From assembly GCA_018263365.1 (NCBI GenBank), contig JAANXI010000175.1, forward strand, positions 1 to 32,751: a stretch of DNA of 32,751 nucleotides. The letters are read 5' to 3'. Numbering within the stretch: the stretch's first letter is position 1; each line of letters begins with the position of its first letter. Below the pieces are notes generated by a model. It did not search any database. It was not told the DNA's origin and worked only from the letters and a program-made list of their open reading frames with translations. Below are positions 1 through 9,532 of this stretch, piece by piece. The DNA comes from Fidelibacterota bacterium (GTDB lineage: Bacteria > Fidelibacterota > JAANXI01). A program made the position numbers and the translations under genes.

Positions 1-1
1 T

Positions 2-958
2 ACAGATCAGAATCAATTCTCGGGGACTGGATACCTCTCGGTTTACGATTCCGAACAAAGGGTAAAACATGTATATACAAATCGTGATTCCCTGGAATAT
101 TCTCTTCCCGGCTCCCGGATTTTTTATGGACCAGTCGGCATCTCTCAGGGCCAATTTGGCGGTGAGTTTCTGATCCCCAAAGATATCAATTATACCGGCG
201 ATGCCGGAAAAATGCTTTTCCTGTACCAGGGTGCGGATGCGGATAGCAGCATTACGGGAGCGGGAATACAACGCCCCATTTCATTTCGGGGGACGGCTAC
301 CGGCGTGTCGGACACCGAACCGCCACAAATTACCGTAGATTTCCAGGGCTATAACTTTCAATCCGGAGATGTAATTCCAACGACTGCGGTTCTTGACGTG
401 GCCTTGGCTGATTCATTCGGCCTCAACCTGACAGGCAGTGTCGGCCATCAGTTGAAATTGCTAGTGGATGGTCCTGTTACCAGGGAGTTCAATCTCACCG
501 AATTTTTCTCCTATGATCTGGATAGTTATCAGGAAGGCCACGCCGTCTATCCATTGACCGACCTGGAACCGGGCCAATACACCTTTACTATCCGGGCGTG
601 GGATACCTCCAACAATCTTGCAGTGCAAACGGTGGATGTCACGTTGATCGAGGGAGGTGATTTCGCCGTTTCACAGGTCTACAATTATCCGAATCCCATG
701 CGGAAATCTACAAAATTCACGTTTTCGCTCAGCGAACCCGGCGCCGTCTCAATTACTGTCTATACCCTTGCCGGGCAACCGGTGACTACTCTGAAGAATA
801 CCTATTCTCAAGCGGGATTCCACACCATTCACTGGGATGGCCAGGATGAATTCGGCGCGCCGGTGGCCAACGGAATGTACCTATATCGGGTCACCGCCCA
901 CGCCAATCAATCCGAGAACTCGGACCGGGTGATTGGGAAACTGGCAATCACGCGGTAG
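2..958 (+). CDS. C-terminal part of PorU/gingipain-like (C25-type) secreted protein with FlgD-like/T9SS-type C-terminal domain; 5' end outside window
   Basis: Frame of the 212..958 ORF stays open back to nt 2 (TDQNQFSGTGYLSVYDSEQRVKHVYTNRDSLEYSLPGSRIFYGPVGISQGQFGGEFLIPKDINYTGDAGK...). 'GGEFLIPKDINY..GDAGKM' and 'DTEPPQITVDFQGYNFQSGD' resemble the PorU/C25 C-terminal region; 'VYNYPNPMRKSTKFTFSLSEPGAVSITVYTLAGQPV..GFHTIHWDGQDEFGAPVANGMYLYRV' is FlgD-like/sorting-domain style. Confidence 0.75.
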   Translation, partial: TDQNQFSGTGYLSVYDSEQRVKHVYTNRDSLEYSLPGSRIFYGPVGISQGQFGGEFLIPKDINYTGDAGKMLFLYQGADADSSITGAGIQRPISFRGTATGVSDTEPPQITVDFQGYNFQSGDVIPTTAVLDVALADSFGLNLTGSVGHQLKLLVDGPVTREFNLTEFFSYDLDSYQEGHAVYPLTDLEPGQYTFTIRAWDTSNNLAVQTVDVTLIEGGDFAVSQVYNYPNPMRKSTKFTFSLSEPGAVSITVYTLAGQPVTTLKNTYSQAGFHTIHWDGQDEFGAPVANGMYLYRVTAHANQSENSDRVIGKLAITR

Positions 959-971
959 CTGTTTCAAACAA

Positions 972-1577
972 ATGTCCGTCCACGAAATGCTACCCGATAT
1001 TGATCGCCCGGTTATTCTTGCCTCCCGGTCTCCCAGACGATCCAATTTGTTGAAACAAATCGGGCTGGATTTTACGGTGCAGCCCGCTGATGTTAACGAA
1101 GCCAAATTTGGGTCCACAGAAAAATCTCCGGAAGAACTCGCTGTATTACTCGCGTCCAAAAAAGCTGAAGTTATAGCCAAAGAGCAGTTTTCTTCTTCCA
1201 TTATTATAGGCGCAGATACCATTGTTTGCATTGGAGAAACCATTCTGGGAAAACCATCCAACCGGGGAGAGGCCAAATCAACCTTACGACATCTCTCCAG
1301 TCGAAGTCACGAGGTTATTACCGGCGTTGCAATAATGAAAGCACCGGAACTCCAGGAAATCACCTTTTCGGAAACCACCGAAGTGCATTTTCGTGAACTG
1401 TCCGACCAGGAAATGGACGCGTATATCAATACCGGGGAGCCTATGGACAAAGCCGGTGCCTATGGCATTCAAGGATTCGGCGCCCTGCTCGTTGATTACA
1501 TCCATGGGGATTATAATAATGTCGTCGGATTTCCGTTGGCCGCATTTTACCGGTATTTCCGCCAATTTGTTGAATAG
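972..1577 (+). CDS. maf: Maf family nucleotide pyrophosphatase / septum formation protein
   Basis: ILASRSPRRSNLLKQIGLDF motif, GADTIV, YGIQGFGALLVDYIHGDYNNVVGFPL. ORF track begins at 933; ATG at 972 (MSVHEMLPDIDRPVILASRSPRR) is the likelier start because the upstream part overlaps the previous gene. Confidence 0.93.
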   Translation: MSVHEMLPDIDRPVILASRSPRRSNLLKQIGLDFTVQPADVNEAKFGSTEKSPEELAVLLASKKAEVIAKEQFSSSIIIGADTIVCIGETILGKPSNRGEAKSTLRHLSSRSHEVITGVAIMKAPELQEITFSETTEVHFRELSDQEMDAYINTGEPMDKAGAYGIQGFGALLVDYIHGDYNNVVGFPLAAFYRYFRQFVE

Positions 1578-1749
1578 ACCAACTTCTTATTGTGGCTCTG
1601 TCTATCTTTGCTTATTGTTTTTCACGTTAATTTCTATTAATTAATGGCATCACAGAGAAAATTGCACCATCGGTGCAAAGGCACTTTGCTCTTGGCTGAG
1701 ATTTCGTTATACTTTTTGTTGATTTTTACGGACACCCCAGGGAGCCTAC

Positions 1750-2631
1750 ATGAAAAATTTTTTCCAGGAATTTAAGGAGCACAGAGAAAAACAGTCCATC
1801 ACGCTGAAGGAGATCTCCGCGCGAACGAAAATTAACGTGCGGTTTCTCCAGGCTATTGAAGAGGGCGAATTCGATGTACTTCCTGAAACATATATGCGAC
1901 TGTTCTTGCGCGCTTATGCCGTGGAAATTGGCATTGATCCCGACGAGGCGATCGAAAAGCTGGAACTCTACCAGGGTACTATCACCGAACCGCGCCCCAA
2001 ATCCGAAAAAAAATCCAAAGAATTTGGTGACGAGCCGGAATCCAGCGAAACGCATACCACCCCGCCAATCGATCTGAAACCTAAAAACAAGTTCAACTGG
2101 AAACGTACGCTCATAGTGCTGGCAGTGGCTGCGTTTGCCATCTGGGTGATCAAATCGTATGTGGACAGTACCAGCATTACGGAAACTCCACAGCCTGTTG
2201 CCTCTCCGGGAACGACGTCTCAATCCGAAACAACCCAGCCGAGCGAGGCAAAAATCTCTGAAGAGCAGTTTGAGCAGGGAACGGTAGTGGACGAATCCCA
2301 ACAATCAGTTCGCTCCACCGCACCAAACCAGCAGATTGTGCTCGTACTGAGCGCTGTCGACCGGACATGGGTGAGAGTACGACGGGATACCTTGCCCAGC
2401 CAAGAATTCACCTTTTTACCGCAAGACAGCCGAACCTGGCGGGCGAACGAGCGCATTGAAATATTGATTGGAAATTCAGCCGGAGTTAATTTAGTCCTCA
2501 ATGGTGAACCGCTGGGCGAACTTGGTGCTCCCAACACCGTGACTAACCTGGTAATTAACCGCGAGGGCGTCGTGAACAAACGCACCGTCGTATCTCAATC
2601 GAATACCCCGGATACAACAAACACCTCATAA
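1750..2631 (+). CDS. RodZ-like helix-turn-helix membrane protein (HTH_25 + TM + DUF4115-like C-terminus)
   Basis: N-term FKEHREKQSITLKEISARTKINVRFLQAIEEGEFDVLPETYMRLFLRAYA typical RodZ HTH; single TM WKRTLIVLAVAAFAIWVI; C-term VRVRRDTLPSQEFTFLPQDSRTWRANERIEILIGNSAGVNLVLNGEPLGELG. Confidence 0.85.
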   Translation: MKNFFQEFKEHREKQSITLKEISARTKINVRFLQAIEEGEFDVLPETYMRLFLRAYAVEIGIDPDEAIEKLELYQGTITEPRPKSEKKSKEFGDEPESSETHTTPPIDLKPKNKFNWKRTLIVLAVAAFAIWVIKSYVDSTSITETPQPVASPGTTSQSETTQPSEAKISEEQFEQGTVVDESQQSVRSTAPNQQIVLVLSAVDRTWVRVRRDTLPSQEFTFLPQDSRTWRANERIEILIGNSAGVNLVLNGEPLGELGAPNTVTNLVINREGVVNKRTVVSQSNTPDTTNTS

Positions 2632-2887
2632 TATTCCCGGTGAAGTCCACACTACCGGAAAACCTCGGAAATCATAGACCTCATCAGTTTGGTTTGACCA
2701 CATAAATTTTTTACCCACCTCCCCCACATTTTCTGTAGTCAATACTTAAAAATTCACCGATTATTTCAAATTTTCCGCCTTAGGAAACATTTGTACACTT
2801 TTTGTTCACTTTCCATATTATCACCACTTACCGCAATCGACTTAAAAGAATAAGTGAGTATCCCGTATTTTATTTTTTGTTTAATTC

Positions 2888-2942
2888 TTGACATCCTTAA
2901 ATTCGTAGTGTATAATTGTGGGTAATAGTGGGTAATTGTCCC
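2888..2942 (+). promoter_or_regulatory. sigma70-type promoter plus MraZ-binding-type repeats upstream of mraZ
   Basis: TTGACA (2888-2893), 17-nt spacer, TATAAT (2911-2916); immediately followed by GTGGG repeats at 2918-2922 and 2928-2932 and a degenerate GTCCC at 2938-2942, all at 10-bp spacing, as described for MraZ TGGGN boxes. Confidence 0.85.
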
Positions 2943-2966
2943 AACCACTAATCCGAGAAGAGCAAA

Positions 2967-3434
2967 ATGGCGTCACGGACGAACACTTTTTCAGGTCAGT
3001 ATCAGTATTCGATCGACAGTAAAGGTCGGATCAATGTGCCTGCAAAGTTTCGACAATCCCTGTCTCCCGATTCCGATGATACGTTTGTTATCACCCGCGG
3101 ACTTGATCCCTGTCTCTGGATTTATCCTCTGGAGGAATGGGAGCGCATTGAAGACAACCTGCGCAATCTTTCTTTTTTACGTCCAAAAGAACGCCAGTTT
3201 ATTCGACAAATTGTGCGCTGGGCAACTCCGGCGAAATATGACAAACAAGGTCGTATCACAATTCCCTCTACTTTGCTCGAGATTGCAGATTTGCAGGACA
3301 ATGCGATCATCATCGGATATTTGAATAAAATTGAAGTCTGGAATCCGGACAATCTCGAATCTGAAGCGGCCGAAGTGGATTTCTCTGATGAGGAATACGA
3401 AAGTTTGGCCACTCAGAATCAAATAAGGCTGTAA
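2967..3434 (+). CDS. mraZ: Transcriptional regulator MraZ
   Basis: FSGQYQYSIDSKGRINVPAKFRQSL ... YDKQGRITIPSTLLEIADLQDNAIIIGYLNKIEVWNPD; first gene of dcw cluster. Confidence 0.96.
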   Translation: MASRTNTFSGQYQYSIDSKGRINVPAKFRQSLSPDSDDTFVITRGLDPCLWIYPLEEWERIEDNLRNLSFLRPKERQFIRQIVRWATPAKYDKQGRITIPSTLLEIADLQDNAIIIGYLNKIEVWNPDNLESEAAEVDFSDEEYESLATQNQIRL

Positions 3435-3442
3435 CTCGTGAC

Positions 3443-4360
3443 ATGAACCGCATTCACATTCCGGTTCTTTTGGACGAGACAATCGAGTGGCTGTTAACCC
3501 GGCGTGATGGCGTGTACGTTGACGCCACCATTGGAGCGGGAGGGCACAGCCAGGCATTACTAAAACATCTGGACAGCGGTGCCACACTTGTGGGTATCGA
3601 CGCAGATGGGACAATTTTGGATCATGCGGCGGCAGCACTGAAGGAATTTCCCCAGCGGATTCTGCTGGCGGAAACGAACTTTAGTCATGTAACAGCCGTG
3701 CTGAAAAGCCAGCACATTACAGGGATAGACGGGATACTCATGGACCTTGGCATCTCCTCTCTTCAAATCGATGAGGCGAAACGCGGATTTTCCTATCAGC
3801 AGGAAGGACCGCTGGATATGCGCTTTGCGGAGGACGCCACGGAAACGGCGGCAAAAGTCATTAATACAGCCAGCGAGGAAAAAATCGCCTCTATTATAAA
3901 GGAATACGGCGAAGAGCGATATGCGAAGTCTATCGCACGGGCCATTATCACCAATCGTCCCATGGAAACTACGACTGATCTACGCGCGGCCATCGAAACG
4001 GTGACGCCAGAACCGTATCGGATTAAAACGTTGGCCCGCGTATTTCAGTCGATTCGTATTCATGTAAACCGCGAACTGGAAATGCTCAAACAGACGCTTC
4101 ATGCAGTACTACCCTATTTGCATTCCGGCGGCAGAATGGTGGTGATTGCCTATCATTCACTGGAAGATCGAATTGTGAAGCAGTTCTCCAAATGGGCGGA
4201 GAGCGATTGTGTGTGTCCGCCGGAGCTGCCCCAGTGTATGTGTGACAAGGAGCAGGAGTTAAAAATTCTCACCCGAAGTATTGTGCGTCCATCAGATGAG
4301 GAAATCGAACGGAACCCGCGAGCCAGAAGCGCCCGGCTCCGGGCAGCGGAGAAGGTATAA
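3443..4360 (+). CDS. rsmH: 16S rRNA (cytosine(1402)-N(4))-methyltransferase RsmH (MraW)
   Basis: HIPVLLDETIEWL..DATIGAGGHSQALL..LVGIDADGTIL..GILMDLGISSLQID..RGFSYQQEGPLDMR; HSLEDRIVKQF. Confidence 0.97.
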   Translation: MNRIHIPVLLDETIEWLLTRRDGVYVDATIGAGGHSQALLKHLDSGATLVGIDADGTILDHAAAALKEFPQRILLAETNFSHVTAVLKSQHITGIDGILMDLGISSLQIDEAKRGFSYQQEGPLDMRFAEDATETAAKVINTASEEKIASIIKEYGEERYAKSIARAIITNRPMETTTDLRAAIETVTPEPYRIKTLARVFQSIRIHVNRELEMLKQTLHAVLPYLHSGGRMVVIAYHSLEDRIVKQFSKWAESDCVCPPELPQCMCDKEQELKILTRSIVRPSDEEIERNPRARSARLRAAEKV

Positions 4361-4689
4361 TGGCTGCCTCTAAAAAAACCTCCGATGATATGTTCTTCAC
4401 CATGTCCTTTATGGTAGTGGTTGCTTTGCTCATTGGACTGTTTCTTGGATATCTCTGGGTGCATAACGCTGTGACAAAAACAATTAAGGAAAATATGGCT
4501 CTCCGGAAATTGGAGCAGCAATTGGATAATCAAAACCGGGAACTCCGGAGCGAATTGACCAACCTCTCCCGCGGCGATCGGATCAAGCGAATCGCCCGGA
4601 CTGAACTGGGGATGGTCACACCCGAACCGGAATCTCTGGTCGTGTTCATCGACGGCGAATTCTATGAATCAAAAAGATTAAACCAATAA
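4360..4689 (+). CDS. ftsL: FtsL-like cell division protein (small, one TM, coiled coil)
   Basis: 109 aa, one N-terminal TM segment, then coiled-coil (LEQQLDNQNRELRSELTNLSRGDRIKRIARTELGMVTPEPE); position between rsmH and ftsI; ATGA-style overlap with rsmH. Confidence 0.8.
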   Translation: MAASKKTSDDMFFTMSFMVVVALLIGLFLGYLWVHNAVTKTIKENMALRKLEQQLDNQNRELRSELTNLSRGDRIKRIARTELGMVTPEPESLVVFIDGEFYESKRLNQ

Positions 4690-4690
4690 A

Positions 4691-6694
4691 ATGAGTCCCC
4701 GCGACGATATTTTTTCCGGACGGTTTCTCGTTATTTTAACAGGATCGTTGCTTCTCTGGGTCCTGCTAGTGGGTAAACTATACGTCGTTCAGGTTGCCCA
4801 GGGAGACCAGTACAGAGCGCTGGGAAAACGGCAGGCGGAAAACCGGGAACCGATCCCTCCTATCCGCGGCAATATTTATGATCGACATCACAAGCAGCTC
4901 ACGATGAACATTCCGCAATACTCGTTTGGCGCCCATCCGTATCTTATTGAAAACAAAAATACACTCGCGGCACAGTTTGCCAAGGTGTTCGGCAGTTCTA
5001 CCTCCTTTTACCTTAATCGCTTAAACTCCTCTGCCCCGTTTGTCTGGCTGGAGCGCAACGTAGAAAAGTCCCGGGCGGAGCCGTTTTTGAATTATTCGGG
5101 ACGCGGCCTGGTCACCATTGTCGACCGGGAACGGTACTATCCATACAAGGAACTAGCCTCTCAGATTATCGGATTTACCAATGTGGATGGGGTGGGGATC
5201 AATGGAGTGGAGGCACAATTCGACTCGCTGCTCAAGGGCAAGCCTGGCTGGACTATCCTGCGTAAGGATGGCCTGGGGAGCAGCATGCCAAGCCCCCGGT
5301 TTCCGTCAATTGAACCGGTCGACGGCTACGACATTGACCTGACCATTGATTTCGAATACCAGACCATACTCGAAGAGGCGCTGGGCCAAGGGCTAAAAAA
5401 ATATAACGCCCAGTCCGGGATGGCCCTCCTGATGAATCCCGGTAACGGGGCAATTCTCGGGATGACGTCCCTTCCCTCGTACAACCCCAATAATGTTTCC
5501 AGAGCCAATCCGGCCAATATAAAAAATCGGGTCATCACCAACATTTACGAGCCGGGATCGACGTTCAAAATCGTAACCGCGACAGCCGCGTTAGCGGAAG
5601 ATGTCGTCTCCATGTCGGACATCTTTTTCTGTGAGCAGGGTGAAATTCAAATCGAGGGAGAAACCATCCACGATTGGAAACCGTATGGCTGGCTGACTTT
5701 TGAGGATGTCATTGTCAAATCCAGTAATGTGGGCACAATTAAAATTGCGGAAAAAGTTGGCCAGGAGCGGCTATACCGCTACTTGCGTAAATTCGGAATC
5801 GGCACCAGAACCGGCATCGATTTAGCCGGTGAGGTGCCCGGCATCACCCATCTGTTAGACAAATGGACGGAAATTTCTACCGCCAGTGTCGCTATTGGGC
5901 ACGAGGTTTCAGTGACGGCGCTGCAGTTGGCAAACGCATTTGCCGCCGTCGCCAATGACGGATATCTGATGGAACCGTACATCGTTGATAAGGTGTACAA
6001 CCAGTCCGGTAAAGTGATGTACCAGGCGGAACCCACCGTTATTCGTCAGGTCGCCAGTCCCGAGACTATGCAAAAAGTCAAAGAGATCCTGGAGCAAGTG
6101 GTGGTGCGCGGCACAGGCGAAAATGCCCATATTGATGGCATTCGCATCGCCGGGAAAACGGGCACGGCTCAAAAATCCATTGATGGCGAATATTCCGACA
6201 CGGAGTACGTTTCCTCGTTTATCGGCTTTCTGCCGGTAGGAGAACCGAAACTGTTGTGTGCAGTTATCCTGGATTCACCGGATTTCGGCCAGCACTGGGG
6301 CGGATACGCGGCGGCGCCAATCGTCAAAAATATCTTTTCACAGATTATCAATTCGACTGACCGCTACTTCATCGCTGACGATGCGAGACAGCCAACTCCA
6401 AAATCAATGGACACCCTAAATCATACGGAGGTGCAAACAGCCTCCAATTCCCCGGTTGCACTCACCACGCAAATGATCTTTGATCCGGAAAAACCGAAGG
6501 CAGAGATCAAGCAGCAAAAGAGTGATAGAATGCCGGATGTTCGGCAGATGAGCTTACGCAAGGCTATCGTCCGGCTGTATGAAATGGACCTAAAAGTAGA
6601 GATATCCGGCTACGGCAAAGTCGTGCGGCAAAGTCCGCGGCCGGGTGCGCATATTAACAAAGGAACAACCGTATACCTGGAACTCGCGAGCTGA
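4691..6694 (+). CDS. ftsI: Penicillin-binding protein FtsI/PBP2-type transpeptidase with C-terminal PASTA domain
   Basis: IYEPGSTFKIVTA (SxxK), KSSNVGTIKIA (SxN), GIRIAGKTGTAQK (KTG); C-terminus MPDVRQMSLRKAIVRLYEMDLKVEISGYGKVVRQSPRPGAHINKGTTVYLELAS is PASTA-like. Confidence 0.94.
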   Translation: MSPRDDIFSGRFLVILTGSLLLWVLLVGKLYVVQVAQGDQYRALGKRQAENREPIPPIRGNIYDRHHKQLTMNIPQYSFGAHPYLIENKNTLAAQFAKVFGSSTSFYLNRLNSSAPFVWLERNVEKSRAEPFLNYSGRGLVTIVDRERYYPYKELASQIIGFTNVDGVGINGVEAQFDSLLKGKPGWTILRKDGLGSSMPSPRFPSIEPVDGYDIDLTIDFEYQTILEEALGQGLKKYNAQSGMALLMNPGNGAILGMTSLPSYNPNNVSRANPANIKNRVITNIYEPGSTFKIVTATAALAEDVVSMSDIFFCEQGEIQIEGETIHDWKPYGWLTFEDVIVKSSNVGTIKIAEKVGQERLYRYLRKFGIGTRTGIDLAGEVPGITHLLDKWTEISTASVAIGHEVSVTALQLANAFAAVANDGYLMEPYIVDKVYNQSGKVMYQAEPTVIRQVASPETMQKVKEILEQVVVRGTGENAHIDGIRIAGKTGTAQKSIDGEYSDTEYVSSFIGFLPVGEPKLLCAVILDSPDFGQHWGGYAAAPIVKNIFSQIINSTDRYFIADDARQPTPKSMDTLNHTEVQTASNSPVALTTQMIFDPEKPKAEIKQQKSDRMPDVRQMSLRKAIVRLYEMDLKVEISGYGKVVRQSPRPGAHINKGTTVYLELAS

Positions 6695-6698
6695 TTCA

Positions 6699-8180
6699 AT
6701 GGAACGAGACCTGACACAACTGCTGGAGGGAACTGACTTCGTGGGACCAGAGGGTGTCACTGTCACTGGTTTCACCAGCGATTCCCGGGATGTCCGGGAT
6801 GTCCGGGACGGTTTTGTATTCATCGCCGTACCGGGCTTCCGGACAGACGGTCATGAATATATACCACAGGCAATTGATCGGGGAGCAGCAGCGATTGTCC
6901 TGGAAAACATGACAGATACGCAGGGCGTGCCCACCTATCAAGTGCCGTCTTCGAGGCGGGCACTCTCCCGGATTGCTGCTGCATGGTTCGATTTTCCCGC
7001 CTCCCAGATGAAAATAATTGGCATTACCGGAACGAACGGTAAAACCACGATAACGAATATTCTGCGCACGATTTTTACGACGGCGGGCATGAATGCCGCG
7101 TCCATCGGGACGCTGGGCTATACCATTGGTGAGCAATTCTATCCCACAACGTTGACCACTCCGGATGCGCCGGAATTGCACGAGCGCCTTGCGGAGATGG
7201 TCGAAGCCGACACAGAAATAGTTGCGATGGAAATATCCTCTCACGCACTGGCGCTTGAACGGGTAGTCGATATTCCGGTTGAGACGGCAGTCTTTACGAA
7301 TCTCGGCGAAGATCATTACGAGTTCCATAATACGAGGGAAGCCTATCGCGCCGCCAAGGGAAACCTGTTTAGCAGATTGCCTGATTCGGGCCACGCTGTA
7401 CTGAATTACGACAGTCCGGAATATGTCTGGTTTGTCGAGAATTGTGGCGGCTCTGTCCACTCCTATTCCCTGCAAAGCCAGGATGCGGATTACTATTACC
7501 GCGATTATACTGCCGATTTCACGGGTGGGCAAGGAACCGTTCAAACCCCCTACAATGAATTTGAGATTTCCACGCGACTGCTTGGCAGATACAACCTGTC
7601 CAATATATTGGCAGCCATTGCAGTGGCGGAAATCCACGGCGTAGATATCTCTTCGATCGGGGAGGGTGTCGGTTCCATTTCCCACGTGGCCGGACGGCTT
7701 GAGTTAGTGGAGACCGGCGATGAATTCCCCCGGGTCTACGTGGATTACGCCCATACGCCGGACGCCCTGGAATCAACGTTAACTGAGGTAGTTTATCTGA
7801 AAAACAGTACCCCCGAACCCGCACAGGTCATCGTGGTTTTCGGCTGCGGCGGGAATCGCGACAAGGCAAAGCGGCCAAAGATGGGCGCTATTGCAGAAAA
7901 GCTCGCTGATCGGGTGATCGTGACCAGCGATAATCCCAGGGATGAAAATCCGCTGGACATTATTGAGGACATTCAGTCAGGAATGGCACGGGAGGATACG
8001 ATTATCGAGCCTGATCGCGAAAAAGCTATTTATAAGGCATTGGCCTTAAGTACACCGAACGATTTCGTGCTCATCGCCGGAAAAGGTCACGAGGATTATC
8101 AGATTATTGGCGATGATAGAATTGATTTCGATGATAAGGTGGTCGTGCAACAAGCCATAGAGGACTTGCAGACTCCATGA
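6699..8180 (+). CDS. murE: UDP-N-acetylmuramoyl-L-alanyl-D-glutamate--2,6-diaminopimelate ligase
   Basis: GITGTNGKTTITNILRTIF, YAHTPDALE, SDNPRDENP (DNPR signature consistent with meso-DAP use). ORF track starts 6645; ATG at 6699 (MERDLTQLLEG) follows the ftsI stop. Confidence 0.95.
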   Translation: MERDLTQLLEGTDFVGPEGVTVTGFTSDSRDVRDVRDGFVFIAVPGFRTDGHEYIPQAIDRGAAAIVLENMTDTQGVPTYQVPSSRRALSRIAAAWFDFPASQMKIIGITGTNGKTTITNILRTIFTTAGMNAASIGTLGYTIGEQFYPTTLTTPDAPELHERLAEMVEADTEIVAMEISSHALALERVVDIPVETAVFTNLGEDHYEFHNTREAYRAAKGNLFSRLPDSGHAVLNYDSPEYVWFVENCGGSVHSYSLQSQDADYYYRDYTADFTGGQGTVQTPYNEFEISTRLLGRYNLSNILAAIAVAEIHGVDISSIGEGVGSISHVAGRLELVETGDEFPRVYVDYAHTPDALESTLTEVVYLKNSTPEPAQVIVVFGCGGNRDKAKRPKMGAIAEKLADRVIVTSDNPRDENPLDIIEDIQSGMAREDTIIEPDREKAIYKALALSTPNDFVLIAGKGHEDYQIIGDDRIDFDDKVVVQQAIEDLQTP

Positions 8181-9532
8181 TCACATGGGATGACATCCAG
8201 GCGTTGAAACCTCTCCGGACGCAAAATCTTCCGAAAGAGGAGTCGATTCGGGGCGCGGATATCGACAGCCGCCGAATGGACGAGGGCATGATTTTTATCG
8301 CCCGACGCGGCGAGGAGAGGGACGGGCATGAGTACATCCGCCCTGCCCTGCAGTCCGGCGCTGTCGCAGCGATCATAGAGCAACGGTGGTTTCAGGATGC
8401 AGAGGATATTAATGATCTCCCGTTAATCGTAGTAACCGATGCCGATCAGGCGCTTCGCGAGCTGGCAAAACAGGTGCGGAGCCGTTTTACCGGGCCGGTA
8501 CTCGGTATTACCGGGAGCAATGGTAAGACAACTACAAAAGAGATGGTGGATGAGGTACTCTCTGCGAAATATAACGTGCTTTCTACTCCCGGTAATTTTA
8601 ACAATCTCTGGGGATTGCCACTGGCAATTCTCCGCACGAAACCGGAGCACGACTTCTGGGTCCTGGAGCACGGGATGAACACCACCGGTGAAATCGCTGC
8701 CCTCTGCGATATTTCCAGGCCCACCTGTGGCCTTATCACCACCATCGCCGAAAGCCACACCAAATTTTTCAACTCACTGGATGAAATCGCAGCGGAGAAG
8801 CTCTCACTGTTTAACGCCGTACCATCTAATGGTGTGATTTTCAAAAACCGCGACAACCCGTATACCGCCAACTACTATTCCGAAAATAAGATCGCGATTA
8901 CCTACGGTACGGAGTCTAAAGCAAACTATACCGGACAGATTGCATCTGTCGACGCCTACAGTCGGGTTCAATGCCACATCGATAAAATCGGAAAGGTCAA
9001 ACTGCGTGTTCCCGGTATGTTCCAGCTGATAAATGCGCTTGCCGCCGCAACGGTCGGTTTGACTTTCGGCATCCCTGCGCCACAGGTTAAAGAACAACTG
9101 GAAAATTTCAGTGGTGTGCCCGGTCGCGTAAACATCCTCGAGAAAAGGCAGTGTACGGTTATCGACGATACGTATAATGCCAATCCATCATCAATGCGCG
9201 AGGCGGTTGATATCCTGGCAAAGATGCCGACCGGCAATCGCCGGATTGCTATCCTTGGCGATATGCTTGAGCTAAACAGCACCACTGAGCAGCATCATTA
9301 CGAAATCGGCGAATATCTGGCAAATCACCGCATAGATGTGGTTGTAGGTGTCGGCTCGCACTCCGAACATATTATTGAAGGGGTCCGGGAGCATTCCGAT
9401 GCGAGAACTTTCCATTTTCCGGACTATGCCGCCTGTATGGACCGGCTTGGAGACATTGTAAACGCCGGGGATATTGTTCTGGTCAAAGGCTCGCACGGGA
9501 TTCACCTCGAAAACGTGGTGGAGGCGCTCTGA
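8177..9532 (+). CDS. murF: UDP-N-acetylmuramoyl-tripeptide--D-alanyl-D-alanine ligase
   Basis: GITGSNGKTTTKEMVDEVLS, NFNNLWGLPLAIL, DDTYNANPSSMREAVDIL, GDMLELN. Confidence 0.96.
   Translation: MITWDDIQALKPLRTQNLPKEESIRGADIDSRRMDEGMIFIARRGEERDGHEYIRPALQSGAVAAIIEQRWFQDAEDINDLPLIVVTDADQALRELAKQVRSRFTGPVLGITGSNGKTTTKEMVDEVLSAKYNVLSTPGNFNNLWGLPLAILRTKPEHDFWVLEHGMNTTGEIAALCDISRPTCGLITTIAESHTKFFNSLDEIAAEKLSLFNAVPSNGVIFKNRDNPYTANYYSENKIAITYGTESKANYTGQIASVDAYSRVQCHIDKIGKVKLRVPGMFQLINALAAATVGLTFGIPAPQVKEQLENFSGVPGRVNILEKRQCTVIDDTYNANPSSMREAVDILAKMPTGNRRIAILGDMLELNSTTEQHHYEIGEYLANHRIDVVVGVGSHSEHIIEGVREHSDARTFHFPDYAACMDRLGDIVNAGDIVLVKGSHGIHLENVVEAL

Noticed and set aside
1662-1678. Hairpin TTGCACCATCGGTGCAA after maf as terminator
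   Set aside because: 7-bp stem without a following T-tract; support too weak.
6696-7685. 329-codon minus-strand ORF opposite murE
   Set aside because: Low-complexity antisense reading of a clearly conserved + strand gene; no family resemblance.
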